In this document: piece after piece, positions 1 to 6,959 of the stretch
Layout of the letters: each line of letters opens with the position of its first letter
How positions within the stretch are numbered: position 1 is the first letter of the stretch
Assembly (NCBI GenBank): GCA_902796815.1
Contig: CADBQL010000243.1
Coordinates: 1-7,920 of the forward strand
Length of the DNA: 7,920 nucleotides
Direction: 5' to 3'
Source: an uncultured Coriobacteriaceae bacterium
GTDB taxonomy: Bacteria > Actinomycetota > Coriobacteriia > Coriobacteriales > Eggerthellaceae
Position numbers and translations under genes: made by a program
The notes under the pieces: generated by a model
Told to the model about the DNA's origin: nothing
The model's input: the letters and a program-made list of their open reading frames with translations, nothing else
The model's database searches: none

Positions 1-2318
1 ATGTCGGCCAGACCGAGCGCATCGAACGTCACTATGTCGTCGATACGGTTCAGGAACTCCGGCCTAAACGTCGCACGCAGCGCCTCGTCGATGGCGCGCT
101 TCTTGGTCTCTTCGTCGCCGTTTTCGGCAAACTCGCGAATGAACTGCGACCCGACGTTGCTCGTCATGATGATGATCGTGTTCTTGAAGCTGACTACGCG
201 CCCTTGCCCGTCGGTCAGACGGCCATCATCGAGCACTTGCAGCAGTACGTTGAAGACGTCCGGATGCGCTTTCTCGATTTCGTCGAGGAGCACGACCGAG
301 TAGGGACGACGCCGCACAGCCTCAGTCAGCTGGCCGCCCTCGTCGTAGCCCACGTATCCCGGAGGGGCGCCAATAAGCCGCTGCACGCTGAATTTCTCCA
401 TGTACTCGGACATGTCGATGCGCACCATGGCCTTTTCGGAATCGAACAGGTACTCGGCAAGCGCCTTCGCGAGCTCGGTTTTGCCCACGCCAGTCGGGCC
501 GAGAAACATGAACGAGCCGATGGGCTTGTCGGGATCCGAAAGCCCCGCGCGGTTGCGCCGAATCGCACCCGCGACGACGCCGACGGCCTTGTCCTGACCG
601 ATGACGCGCTCGTGCAGTTTTGCCTCGAGGTCGACGAGCTTTTCCATCTCGCCTTTCATCATCTTCTGTACCGGAATGCCCGTCCACGCGCTCACGACCT
701 CGGCGATCTCCTCCTCAGAAACCTCTTCCTTAAGGATGGCGCCAGCCTCCTGACGCTCGTTGAGCGCCTGCTCAGCTTCTGCGAGCTTTTGACGCAGCGC
801 GGGAATCGTGGCAAAACGCAGCTCGGATGCACGCGAAAGGTCGCCCTCGCGCGCTGCCCGCTCTTCTTCGACTTGGGCGGCATCGAGCTCGGTCTTGAGA
901 TTCTGTACGTCGACGATCGCATCTTTCTCGTTTTGCCACTCGGCTTTGCGCGCGTCGAGCGCCTCTTGAGCAGCGGCGATGTCACGGCGCAAGGCATCGA
1001 GACGCTCCTTGGACGCCTCGTCGGTCTCTTTCATGAGCGCCTGCTCCTCGATTTGCATCTGGGTGAGCTTGCGCGCAGCCGCGTCTACTTCCTCGGGCAT
1101 CGAGTCAATCTCGATGCGCAGGCGACTCGCCGCCTCGTCCATCAGATCGATGGCCTTGTCGGGCAGGAAACGATCGGCGATATAGCGGTTCGAAAGCTCC
1201 GCCGCTGCGACGATGGCACCGTCGGTGATGCGCACGCCGTGATGAATCTCGTATTTTTCCTTCAGGCCACGCAAGATTGCAATCGTATCCTCAACCGTCG
1301 GCTCGCCGACAACGACCGGCTGAAAACGACGTTCAAGAGCGGCGTCGTGTTCTATATATTTGTGGTACTCGTCGAGCGTCGTCGCGCCGATGGCATGCAG
1401 TTCGCCACGTGCGAGTGCAGGCTTGAGCATGTTGCCCGCGTCAATCGTGCTGTCACCGCCAGAACCTGCCCCCACGATGGTATGCAGCTCGTCGATGAAC
1501 ATGATGATGCGACCGCCCGAGTCCTTGACCTCGCGCAGCACCGCCTTCAGGCGGTCCTCGAACTCACCGCGATACTTGGCACCAGCCAGCATCGAGGCGA
1601 TGTCGAGGCTGATGATGTCGCGGTCCTTGAGGCTGTTGGGCACGTCGCCTGCTACGATACGCTGGGCGAGACCTTCGACAATGGCCGTCTTGCCCGTACC
1701 AGGCTCGCCGATGAGCACCGGGTTGTTCTTCGTACGCCGCGAGAGTACCTGAATGGTGCGGCGAATCTCCTCGGTGCGTCCGATTACCGGATCGAGCTTG
1801 CCTTCGCGGGCTTGCTGCGTCAGGTTCTGGCCGTACTGGTTGAGCGCATCGAGCTCCACCTTGGAAGTCTGGTCGGTCACGCGCGCATCGCCGCGCAGCT
1901 GATCATAGGCCTCTTCAACCGTTTTGGAAGTGACACCCGAAGCGTTGAGCACGCGACCAGCATCGCCCTTATCGGCAGCGAGCGCGATGAGCAAATGCTC
2001 GGTTGTCGCATAGCTATCGCCCATTTTTTCCGCCGCCTTGACGGCGCCGTCAATAACCTTGATCAGATCGGTTCCGGGGATCGTCATCGCACCCTGCACT
2101 TTAGGCTTCGCGTCGATGACGGCGTTCACATTGCGCTTGAGCGACGCCGGGTCGGTGCCGATGCGCTTCAAAATGGCTTCCAGATTGTTTTCCGACGCGT
2201 CAAGCACGGCTTTGAGCAGGTGAATCGGCTCGATAACACTCGCTTGCGCGTCGCCGGCGACCCCCATGGACGCTTGAAACGCCTCCTGTGCCGAAAGGCT
2301 CAATTTATCAAGTCTCAT
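1..2318 (-). CDS. clpB: ATP-dependent disaggregase ClpB (Hsp104 family), C-terminus cut by window edge
   Basis: Hexameric cytosolic AAA+ disaggregase that pulls aggregated polypeptides through its central pore in partnership with DnaK/DnaJ/GrpE. The reverse-strand frame from 2318 begins MRLDKLSLSAQEAF, typical of the ClpB N-domain (about residues 1-145). The first AAA+ module has Walker A GEPGTGKT (204-211), pore loop GAKYRGEFE (246-254, Tyr249), Walker B ending FIDE (274-277) and the arginine pair of ALERRF (330-331). A charged coiled-coil middle domain (about 395-525) follows, then VVSAWTGIP (540-548). The second module has Walker A GPTGVGKT (607-614), pore loop GYVGYDEGG (Tyr655) and Walker B ending LLDE (677-680). 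All catalytic residues are intact. About 773 of a usual 855-870 residues are visible, so the end of the second AAA+ domain is outside the window. ATG at 2318 is preceded by AAGGAG at about 5 nt. It is last in the hsp cluster, 159 bp after hspR, with a long inverted repeat in between. Identity is certain. Confidence 0.98.
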   Translation of the reverse strand, partial: MRLDKLSLSAQEAFQASMGVAGDAQASVIEPIHLLKAVLDASENNLEAILKRIGTDPASLKRNVNAVIDAKPKVQGAMTIPGTDLIKVIDGAVKAAEKMGDSYATTEHLLIALAADKGDAGRVLNASGVTSKTVEEAYDQLRGDARVTDQTSKVELDALNQYGQNLTQQAREGKLDPVIGRTEEIRRTIQVLSRRTKNNPVLIGEPGTGKTAIVEGLAQRIVAGDVPNSLKDRDIISLDIASMLAGAKYRGEFEDRLKAVLREVKDSGGRIIMFIDELHTIVGAGSGGDSTIDAGNMLKPALARGELHAIGATTLDEYHKYIEHDAALERRFQPVVVGEPTVEDTIAILRGLKEKYEIHHGVRITDGAIVAAAELSNRYIADRFLPDKAIDLMDEAASRLRIEIDSMPEEVDAAARKLTQMQIEEQALMKETDEASKERLDALRRDIAAAQEALDARKAEWQNEKDAIVDVQNLKTELDAAQVEEERAAREGDLSRASELRFATIPALRQKLAEAEQALNERQEAGAILKEEVSEEEIAEVVSAWTGIPVQKMMKGEMEKLVDLEAKLHERVIGQDKAVGVVAGAIRRNRAGLSDPDKPIGSFMFLGPTGVGKTELAKALAEYLFDSEKAMVRIDMSEYMEKFSVQRLIGAPPGYVGYDEGGQLTEAVRRRPYSVVLLDEIEKAHPDVFNVLLQVLDDGRLTDGQGRVVSFKNTIIIMTSNVGSQFIREFAENGDEETKKRAIDEALRATFRPEFLNRIDDIVTFDALGLAD

Positions 2319-2347
2319 AGGAACTCCTTCCCACTAGTGCGTTTGAA

Positions 2348-2466
2348 GATATGACATAAAGTCGGGTTTTTTGTCATATCGGACTCATGCCGCATTGCGC
2401 GGATAATTTAAGAAGGGACTGATTGAGCTGCGCGATATGACAAAAAACCCGACTTTATGTCATATC
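2348..2466. repeat. 119-bp element bounded by perfect 34-bp inverted repeats, hspR-clpB spacer
   Basis: The arm at 2348-2381 is the exact reverse complement of the arm at 2433-2466 over 34 bp, with a 51-bp spacer between. Each arm is itself a dyad, GATATGACA at one end and TGTCATATC at the other, around a 16-bp A/T-tract core containing AAAGTCGGG. Transcribed from hspR towards clpB it could fold as one long 34-bp stem or as two smaller 9-bp stems. No target-site duplication is evident at its edges and there is no room for a transposase. It could be a MITE or REP-like element, a paired operator, or an mRNA processing hairpin. The symmetry is seen directly; the role is unknown. Confidence 0.9.
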
Positions 2467-2477
2467 GTGCCGCGCCC

Positions 2478-2864
2478 TTACCGTATGCGCCTGATGGCGA
2501 GAGTGGTGCTCGTCTGCACAAGGTCGTTCACGCTCAAGCGCGTCTCGAGTTCGTGCACGCGATCTGCCAAGCGACGCACACGCCGGTGCAAGTCGTCGAT
2601 TTCTCGATCGCGCTCGTTGAGGCGACCTTGAAGGTCGAGGATGCGAATCACGCCCGCAAGGTTGATGCCCTCGTCGGTCAGCTCGTTGATGAGCGCGAGC
2701 CGCTCGATGTCCGCTTGAGAGTACATGCGCGTGTTACCGCGCGTACGCTGAGGCGTAACCAGGCCTTTTTGCTCATATGAGCGCAATGTCTGCGGATGCA
2801 TGCCCGCAAGTTCCGCCGCAACGCCGATCATGTACAACGGCCTGTTTCGATCGTTCTCGTTCAT
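2478..2864 (-). CDS. hspR: Heat-shock repressor HspR (MerR family)
   Basis: DNA-binding autoregulatory repressor of the dnaK operon and clpB in actinobacteria, where DnaK acts as co-repressor. The 128-aa product has a MerR-type winged helix: YMIGVAAELAGMHPQTLRSYE (11-31) is the helix-turn-helix, GLVTPQRTRGNTRMYS (34-49) the wing, and DIERLALINELTDEGINL (52-69) the second helical part. The family hallmark LAGMHPQTLRSYE followed by the wing separates it from metal-sensing MerR proteins. Residues 78-112 are rich in Arg, Glu and Leu and look like the dimerising coiled coil; the tail is short and basic. It has no cysteines, as expected for a heat-stress rather than metal sensor. ATG at 2864 follows GAGGAG at about 8 nt. 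It sits 172 bp after dnaJ and 159 bp before clpB, wider gaps than in a tightly packed operon, so co-transcription is probable but not shown. Confidence 0.95.
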   Translation of the reverse strand: MNENDRNRPLYMIGVAAELAGMHPQTLRSYEQKGLVTPQRTRGNTRMYSQADIERLALINELTDEGINLAGVIRILDLQGRLNERDREIDDLHRRVRRLADRVHELETRLSVNDLVQTSTTLAIRRIR

Positions 2865-2963
2865 GATTCAACTCTCCTCTTTGACCTCTTGCGCCTTTCT
2901 GCTCCCTCCGAACCGCGAACGGCGCCTATTGCTACCCGCGGTTTGCGCATTGCGCCGTCCTTT

Positions 2964-2992
2964 CCGCAAGCTGCGCCAAGTACTGCTTGCGG
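2964..2992 (-). other. Inverted repeat in dnaJ-hspR spacer
   Basis: CCGCAAGC at 2964-2971 and GCTTGCGG at 2985-2992 are perfect 8-bp complements around a 13-bp spacer. The 172-bp spacer also carries two related stretches, GCGGTTTGCG at about 2939-2948 and 2988-2997, and the 11-bp palindrome GCGCA-T-TGCGC at 2945-2955. No T-tract follows on the minus strand, so this is not a convincing terminator. It could be an operator for hspR autoregulation or an mRNA structure upstream of hspR. The symmetry is seen; the function is inferred and weak. Confidence 0.4.
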
Positions 2993-3036
2993 TTTGCGAT
3001 TGTCTTCCCACAACCGCCCAAGTCATATCGGCGCAG

Positions 3037-3993
3037 CTACGAGCTCGCCGCTACATAATCTTCGAGCGCTTTGCGCTGCGCGTCGTTTATGCTCGTGGGC
3101 ACGGGAATCTCGACGGTAATCTTGAGATCGCCGTTTCCGACACCCTTGACGCGCGGTGCACCCTTGCCTTTTACGGAAAGGACCGTGCCAGGCTGCGTTC
3201 CTGCCGGAACCTTGACGCGAACCTTCGAACCGTCGGGCGCAGGCACGACCGCGCTTGCTCCAAGCGCAGCCTCTGCAAAGCTAACCTGCACTTTCGTGAG
3301 CACGTCAGCGCCCTTGCGACTAAACTGGGGGTCCGGTGCGATTTTGGTCGTAATCAGCAAATCGCCCGCTGGACCACCATTGCGCCCGGGAACGCCCTGT
3401 CCCTTGAAGCGCATGCGGCCGCCATCGACAGCGCCCGCCGGCACCTTGACGTCGAGCGTGGTCTTGTCGGCGCGGCCCGGCACGCGAACGGTCACGCGCT
3501 TGGTCGTACCCTTAAAGGCCTCGGCGAACGAAACGACCATCTCGACAGTCGTGTCCTGGCCTTTTTGCGGATATGACGTCTGCTGGCCAAAACCACCGAA
3601 ACCGCCGAAACCGCCGCCTGAGCCGCCGATATCCCAATTCGTTCCGAACGCACCCTCGCCGTTGCGCAGGCGCTCCAAGATTTCGCTCCAGCTTCCCGCA
3701 CCGCCGAACAAATCCTCGAACGTCACGGTCGTGCCGCCACCGCCACCGACACCGCCGCCCCAGCCATAGGGCACGCGATTCTGGTCGGCCGTTCCGTAGC
3801 GATCGTACAAGTCACGCTTCTTCTGGTCCGATAGGACCTCATAGGCCTCGTTGATGTCCTTGAATTTTTCCTCATCGCCACCGGCGTCGGGATGGTTTTC
3901 GCGGGCCATCTTGCGATAGGCCTTTTTAATTTCCTCGGCGGTGGCATTTTTCGAAACGCCGAGCGTCTTGTAGTAATCCGGCTTGTTCGCCAT
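3037..3993 (-). CDS. dnaJ: J-domain co-chaperone, class B (DnaJ/CbpA type without zinc finger)
   Basis: Delivers unfolded clients to DnaK and stimulates its ATPase. The 318-aa protein opens with a canonical J domain (residues 7-66) containing the essential HPD tripeptide at 34-36. A Gly-rich linker follows (77-87), then an acidic/aromatic stretch with FEDLFGG (92-98) and a Gly/Phe segment (123-136). The two C-terminal beta-sandwich domains span about 146-300, with paired VKVPAGAVDGG (182-192) and VKVPAGTQPGT (260-270) signatures. No CxxCxGxG zinc-finger repeats are present and the protein has no cysteine, so it is a class B J-protein rather than classical DnaJ. ATG 3993 (MANKPDYYKTLGV) was chosen over an in-frame ATG at 4029 because AAGGTGG lies about 6 nt upstream of it and the extra 12 residues are not J-domain-like. 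It sits between grpE and hspR, so it is the operon's dedicated J-protein. Confidence 0.95.
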   Translation of the reverse strand: MANKPDYYKTLGVSKNATAEEIKKAYRKMARENHPDAGGDEEKFKDINEAYEVLSDQKKRDLYDRYGTADQNRVPYGWGGGVGGGGGTTVTFEDLFGGAGSWSEILERLRNGEGAFGTNWDIGGSGGGFGGFGGFGQQTSYPQKGQDTTVEMVVSFAEAFKGTTKRVTVRVPGRADKTTLDVKVPAGAVDGGRMRFKGQGVPGRNGGPAGDLLITTKIAPDPQFSRKGADVLTKVQVSFAEAALGASAVVPAPDGSKVRVKVPAGTQPGTVLSVKGKGAPRVKGVGNGDLKITVEIPVPTSINDAQRKALEDYVAASS

Positions 3994-4016
3994 GCCGCAC
4001 CACCTTTCTTCTACGA

Positions 4017-4038
4017 GGGAAAATGTCACGCATTTCCC
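4017..4038 (-). other. Small stem-loop just upstream of dnaJ ribosome-binding site
   Basis: GGGAAAATG at 4017-4025 and CATTTCCC at 4031-4038 can pair with one bulged A around a 5-nt loop. On the minus strand this lies 25-45 nt before the dnaJ start and leaves the AAGGTGG ribosome-binding site free. It may be a 5' mRNA stabilising hairpin or chance. Confidence 0.3.
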
Positions 4039-4063
4039 AAAACTGCTGAACCCGCTTAAACGA

Positions 4064-4088
4064 AGGGCGGACCCACTTGATCCGCCCT
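4064..4088 (-). other. GC-rich hairpin in grpE-dnaJ spacer, possible attenuator
   Basis: AGGGCGGA at 4064-4071 and TCCGCCCT at 4081-4088 form a perfect 8-bp stem with a 9-nt loop. On the minus strand the sequence after the stem is TCGTTTAAG, a poor U-tract, so full intrinsic termination is unlikely. Partial attenuation or mRNA processing between grpE and dnaJ is possible and would lower J-protein output relative to DnaK and GrpE. The stem is seen; the role is inferred. Confidence 0.45.
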
Positions 4089-4107
4089 CCTTTCTCTCGA
4101 ACGAGCC

Positions 4108-4186
4108 GAGGGTCAGACCCCGCGCTCATTTTTGGGCAAGGGGACTACCCCCCGCTCGTCTGGGCAAGGGGACTACCCCCCGCTCG
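4108..4186. repeat. Tandem palindromic repeats in grpE-dnaJ spacer
   Basis: Two identical 26-bp copies (4133-4158 and 4161-4186, period 28) each contain GGGGACTACCCC, a short imperfect palindrome, followed by CGCTCG. Next to them is the perfect 11-bp palindrome GGGTC-A-GACCC (4110-4120), followed by a similar CGCGCTC. Read on the minus strand all three units have the form GAGCG, then a G-run, a 4-nt centre and a C-run. Motifs of the GGGGTCAGACCCC type are common short intergenic repeats in bacteria and are often found near REP-associated Y1 transposases (general knowledge); no transposase is present here. The second copy ends 7 bp past the grpE stop codon. Confidence 0.8.
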
Positions 4187-4192
4187 CTATCG

Positions 4193-4933
4193 TTACGCCT
4201 CGGCGTCTTCATCCTTGGGACGCTTGGGTCCGCCCGTAGTGATTGTCACCATTGCGGCTCGCAGGACCTTCTTACCCATCTTGTAGCCCTTTTGGTAGAC
4301 ATCTCTGACGGTCTCGTCAAACGCCTCGTCATCTGGAACAGTTGCAACCGCCTGCGCTTCGAGCGCATCATAGGGTTCGCCAGCTGGGTCGATAACGACC
4401 AATCCGCCCTTGACCAACGCGTCGACGAGCTTGGTCTGAACGGCCTTCACACCGTCGAGCAGACCGGTCTCACCATTCTGAGTCGCGTAGCTGACCGTGC
4501 GTTCGAAATCGTCGAGCACAGGAAGCAGATTTTCCATCAGCTTCTCGGTCGCGCGCGCCTTCTCTTCCTCGCGCTGCTCGGTCATGCGGCGGCGATACGT
4601 GTCCCATTCCGCATGAAGGCGCAGGTAGCGGTCTTGCCAATCGGAAGCCTCCTGGCGTGCTTTCTCGAGCTCGTCGGCTGCCGCAGCTTCTTCCACAACG
4701 GCCTCTGCCTCGGCGATGATGTCGCCCTCGTCAAGCTCTTCGGCTTCGGCAGCTTCGACCGCAGGTTCACCAACCGCCTCGAACTCAGCGTCTGCAACCT
4801 CGCCTTCAGCCTCAGCTCTGGCCGACTTGGGCGCATCGGCTACTGCCGCAGCTTCCGCGCCCTCGGAAGTACCATCCTCGATGGGAATCTGAAACCCCTT
4901 GGCCTTGGAGTCCTTGTCCTTATGCTTGGCCAT
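4193..4933 (-). CDS. grpE: Nucleotide exchange factor GrpE
   Basis: Homodimeric exchange factor that opens the DnaK nucleotide cleft to release ADP, and in other bacteria also acts as a thermosensor. The 246-aa protein has a long, Ala/Glu-rich, probably disordered N-terminus (about 20-88). The dimerising helix (about 89-135, with DWQDRYLRLHAEWDTYRRR at 98-116) corresponds to the family's RAEFDNYRKR region. After MENLLPVLDDFERTV (133-147) comes the C-terminal beta domain, with the signature VRDVYQKGYKMGKKVLRAAM (209-228). The acidic N-terminal extension makes it longer than the roughly 200-aa E. coli protein, as is usual in actinobacteria. The gene begins only 5 nt after the dnaK stop, with its ribosome-binding site (AAGGG) inside the dnaK 3' end, so the two are co-transcribed and perhaps translationally coupled. 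ATG 4933 is the only good start. Confidence 0.96.
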   Translation of the reverse strand: MAKHKDKDSKAKGFQIPIEDGTSEGAEAAAVADAPKSARAEAEGEVADAEFEAVGEPAVEAAEAEELDEGDIIAEAEAVVEEAAAADELEKARQEASDWQDRYLRLHAEWDTYRRRMTEQREEEKARATEKLMENLLPVLDDFERTVSYATQNGETGLLDGVKAVQTKLVDALVKGGLVVIDPAGEPYDALEAQAVATVPDDEAFDETVRDVYQKGYKMGKKVLRAAMVTITTGGPKRPKDEDAEA

Positions 4934-4938
4934 GGTTC

Positions 4939-6885
4939 TTATTTCCCTTCATCATCAAGGTCGATGACCTCGTAATCTGCCTCAATCGTGCCGTCATCGT
5001 TCTGGCCACCACGCTGCGCGCCAGCGCCCGCACCTGCCGCGCCTGCAGCCGCAGCTGCTGCAGCGGGGTCGAAGCCCTCAGCGCCACCCGTGGAGTAAAC
5101 GATCTCGGCCAGCTTGTAACCTGCCTGCTGCAGCTTCTCCTGCGAAGCGCGGATGGCGTCGATGTCGTTGCCCTCGAGCGCGCTCTTGGCCTCGCTGATG
5201 GCCTCCTCGGCAGCCTGGCGCGCATCGGCCGGCACCTTGTCGCCGAGCTCGCGCAGCGTCTGTTCGGTCGCGTTGACGAGCGAGTCGGTCGTGTTGCGAA
5301 CCTCGATCTCTTCCTTGCGCTTGGCATCCTCAGCCGCATTGGCCTCAGCATCCTTGACCATGCGATTGACTTCGTCATCGGACAGCGCCGTCGAGCCGCT
5401 GATCGTGATCTGCTGCTGCTTGCCCGTGCCCAGATCCTTAGCCGAAACGTTCACGATGCCGTTCGCGTCGATGTCGAAGGTCACCTCGATTTGCGGAACG
5501 CCACGACGTGCAGCCGGGATTCCGGAGAGCTGGAAGCGACCGAGCGTCTTGTTATCGTGCGCCATCGGACGCTCGCCCTGCAGAACGTGGATTTCGACGG
5601 ACGTTTGGTTGTCTGCCGCGGTCGAGTAAATCTCGGACTTGCGGGTCGGAATCGTCGTGTTGCGCTCAATCATGCGGGTCATGACGCCGCCGAGCGTCTC
5701 GACGCCGAGCGAAAGCGGCGTCACGTCAAGCAGCAGGATGCCCTCGACGTCGCCGGACAGCACGCCGCCCTGAACAGCCGCGCCCATGGCCACGACCTCG
5801 TCGGGGTTAACCGACATGTTCGGCTGCTTGCCCGTCATGGTCTTGACGAGCTCCTGAACAGCAGGCATACGGGTGGAGCCACCGACCAGGATGACTTCGT
5901 CAATCTGGCTCGAAGAGTAGCCCGCATCCTTGAGCGCCTGCTCGACAGGCTTACGGCAGCGATCCAGCAAATCCTTGGTGATACGCTCGAACTCAACGCG
6001 GGTAAGCGTGTAGTCCAGGTGCTTCGGGCCGGATTGGTCGGCTGTGATGAACGGCAGGTTGATGTTGGTCTGCGACGTTGCAGAAAGTTCGATTTTAGCC
6101 TTTTCTGCCGCTTCCTTCAGGCGCTGCAGGGCCATCTTGTCGGCACGCAGGTCGATACCGTTGTCTGACTGGAACTTGTCGGCCAGCCAATCGATGACGC
6201 GCTGATCCCAGTCGTCGCCGCCCAGATGGTTGTCACCAGCGGTGGAGGCAACTTCGAACACGCCGTCGCCGAGCTCGAGGATCGAAACGTCGAACGTGCC
6301 GCCGCCCAGGTCGAATACGAGGATTTTCTCATCCTTGTTCGTCTTGTCAAGGCCGTAAGCCAGTGCCGCAGCAGTCGGCTCGTTGATGATGCGCAGAACC
6401 TCGAGGCCCGCGATCTTGCCAGCGTCCTTGGTAGCCTGACGCTGCGCGTCGTTGAAGTACGCCGGAACCGTAATGACAGCCTGCGAAATCGGGCCGCCGA
6501 GCTGCTTTTCGGCGTCGTTCTTCATCTTCTGAAGGACCATCGCCGAAATCTCCTCGGGCGTGTAATCCTTGCCCTCGATGTCGACAACCGCACGGCCATC
6601 CTTGCCAGGCTTGACGTTGTACGAAACGGTCTTGCGCTCCTCGGCGGTCTCATTGTAGGAACGGCCGATAAAGCGCTTGATGGAGCTTACAGTGTTCTCG
6701 GGATTCGTGACAGCCTGGTTCTTGGCGGCCTTGCCCACGACGCGCTCGCCATCCTTGCGGAAACCTTCAACGGACGGGGTGGTGCGATCGCCCTCGGCGT
6801 TGACCAGGATCTCGGGCTCCGAACCCTCCATAACTGCCATCGCCGAGTTGGTGGTGCCCAAATCGATGCCTAAAATCTTCGCCAT
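4939..6885 (-). CDS. dnaK: Hsp70 chaperone DnaK
   Basis: ATP-driven cytosolic chaperone that binds extended hydrophobic peptides; in actinobacteria it also serves as HspR co-repressor. The 648-aa product shows the nucleotide-binding domain with phosphate-1 IDLGTTNS (7-14), VITVPAYFNDAQRQAT (137-152), INEPTAAALAYG (167-178), phosphate-2 FDLGGGTFDVS (191-201) and adenosine motif VILVGGSTRMPAV (331-343). The interdomain linker ILLLDVTPLS (383-392) leads into the substrate-binding domain and helical lid. The tail has an Ala/Gly-rich stretch and ends in an acidic EVIDLDDEGK. The N-domain is the compact form without the roughly 25-residue insertion found in proteobacterial DnaK. ATG 6885 (MAKILGIDLG) is preferred over the in-frame ATG at 6900, because GAGAGG lies about 7 nt before it and family members begin MAK/MGK. 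It is the first gene of the operon, with a strong promoter 75-105 bp upstream. Confidence 0.98.
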   Translation of the reverse strand: MAKILGIDLGTTNSAMAVMEGSEPEILVNAEGDRTTPSVEGFRKDGERVVGKAAKNQAVTNPENTVSSIKRFIGRSYNETAEERKTVSYNVKPGKDGRAVVDIEGKDYTPEEISAMVLQKMKNDAEKQLGGPISQAVITVPAYFNDAQRQATKDAGKIAGLEVLRIINEPTAAALAYGLDKTNKDEKILVFDLGGGTFDVSILELGDGVFEVASTAGDNHLGGDDWDQRVIDWLADKFQSDNGIDLRADKMALQRLKEAAEKAKIELSATSQTNINLPFITADQSGPKHLDYTLTRVEFERITKDLLDRCRKPVEQALKDAGYSSSQIDEVILVGGSTRMPAVQELVKTMTGKQPNMSVNPDEVVAMGAAVQGGVLSGDVEGILLLDVTPLSLGVETLGGVMTRMIERNTTIPTRKSEIYSTAADNQTSVEIHVLQGERPMAHDNKTLGRFQLSGIPAARRGVPQIEVTFDIDANGIVNVSAKDLGTGKQQQITISGSTALSDDEVNRMVKDAEANAAEDAKRKEEIEVRNTTDSLVNATEQTLRELGDKVPADARQAAEEAISEAKSALEGNDIDAIRASQEKLQQAGYKLAEIVYSTGGAEGFDPAAAAAAAGAAGAGAGAQRGGQNDDGTIEADYEVIDLDDEGK

Positions 6886-6929
6886 GTTCTTACCTCTCAT
6901 TCCTTTCGAATGTTAGTACCTATGATAGT

Positions 6930-6956
6930 AAATATCGCAATTCGCTTGCGTTATTT
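6930..6956. promoter_or_regulatory. Inverted repeat over dnaK transcription start, candidate repressor operator
   Basis: Eleven-base arms (6930-6940 containing AATATCGCAA, and 6946-6956 containing TTGCGTTATT) are complementary at 10 of 11 positions around a 5-bp spacer. The expected start site, 6-8 nt past the -10 box, is near 6953, so a bound protein would block initiation. It is neither a CIRCE element (TTAGCACTC arms) nor the classical HspR box HAIR (CTTGAGT arms with a 7-bp spacer). HspR, encoded three genes downstream, is the natural candidate ligand, but that is inference. Confidence 0.6.
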
Positions 6957-6959
6957 GGA

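Noticed and set aside
204..2354. Long plus-strand open frame of about 716 codons opposite clpB
   Set aside because: It is antisense to an unmistakable ClpB with all motifs intact, and its translation is Arg/Leu/His-rich with no domain. Long antisense frames are expected in G+C-rich genes.
2348..2381. Intrinsic terminator upstream of clpB
   Set aside because: The T-run lies inside the dyad's loop rather than after a GC-rich stem, and the stem is A/T-rich.
2868..3026. 52-codon minus-strand frame between dnaJ and hspR (begins MTWAVVGRQ)
   Set aside because: It has no ribosome-binding site, a very basic low-information composition, and an overlap with the inverted repeat at 2964-2992. It is more likely chance in a G+C-rich spacer than a small gene.
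4108..4186. CRISPR array in the grpE-dnaJ spacer
   Set aside because: There are only two full repeats with a 2-bp gap, so there are no spacers, and the units are short palindromes.
5491..6873. Plus-strand frames of about 215-225 codons opposite dnaK
   Set aside because: They are antisense shadows of dnaK, with no start signals or recognisable domains.
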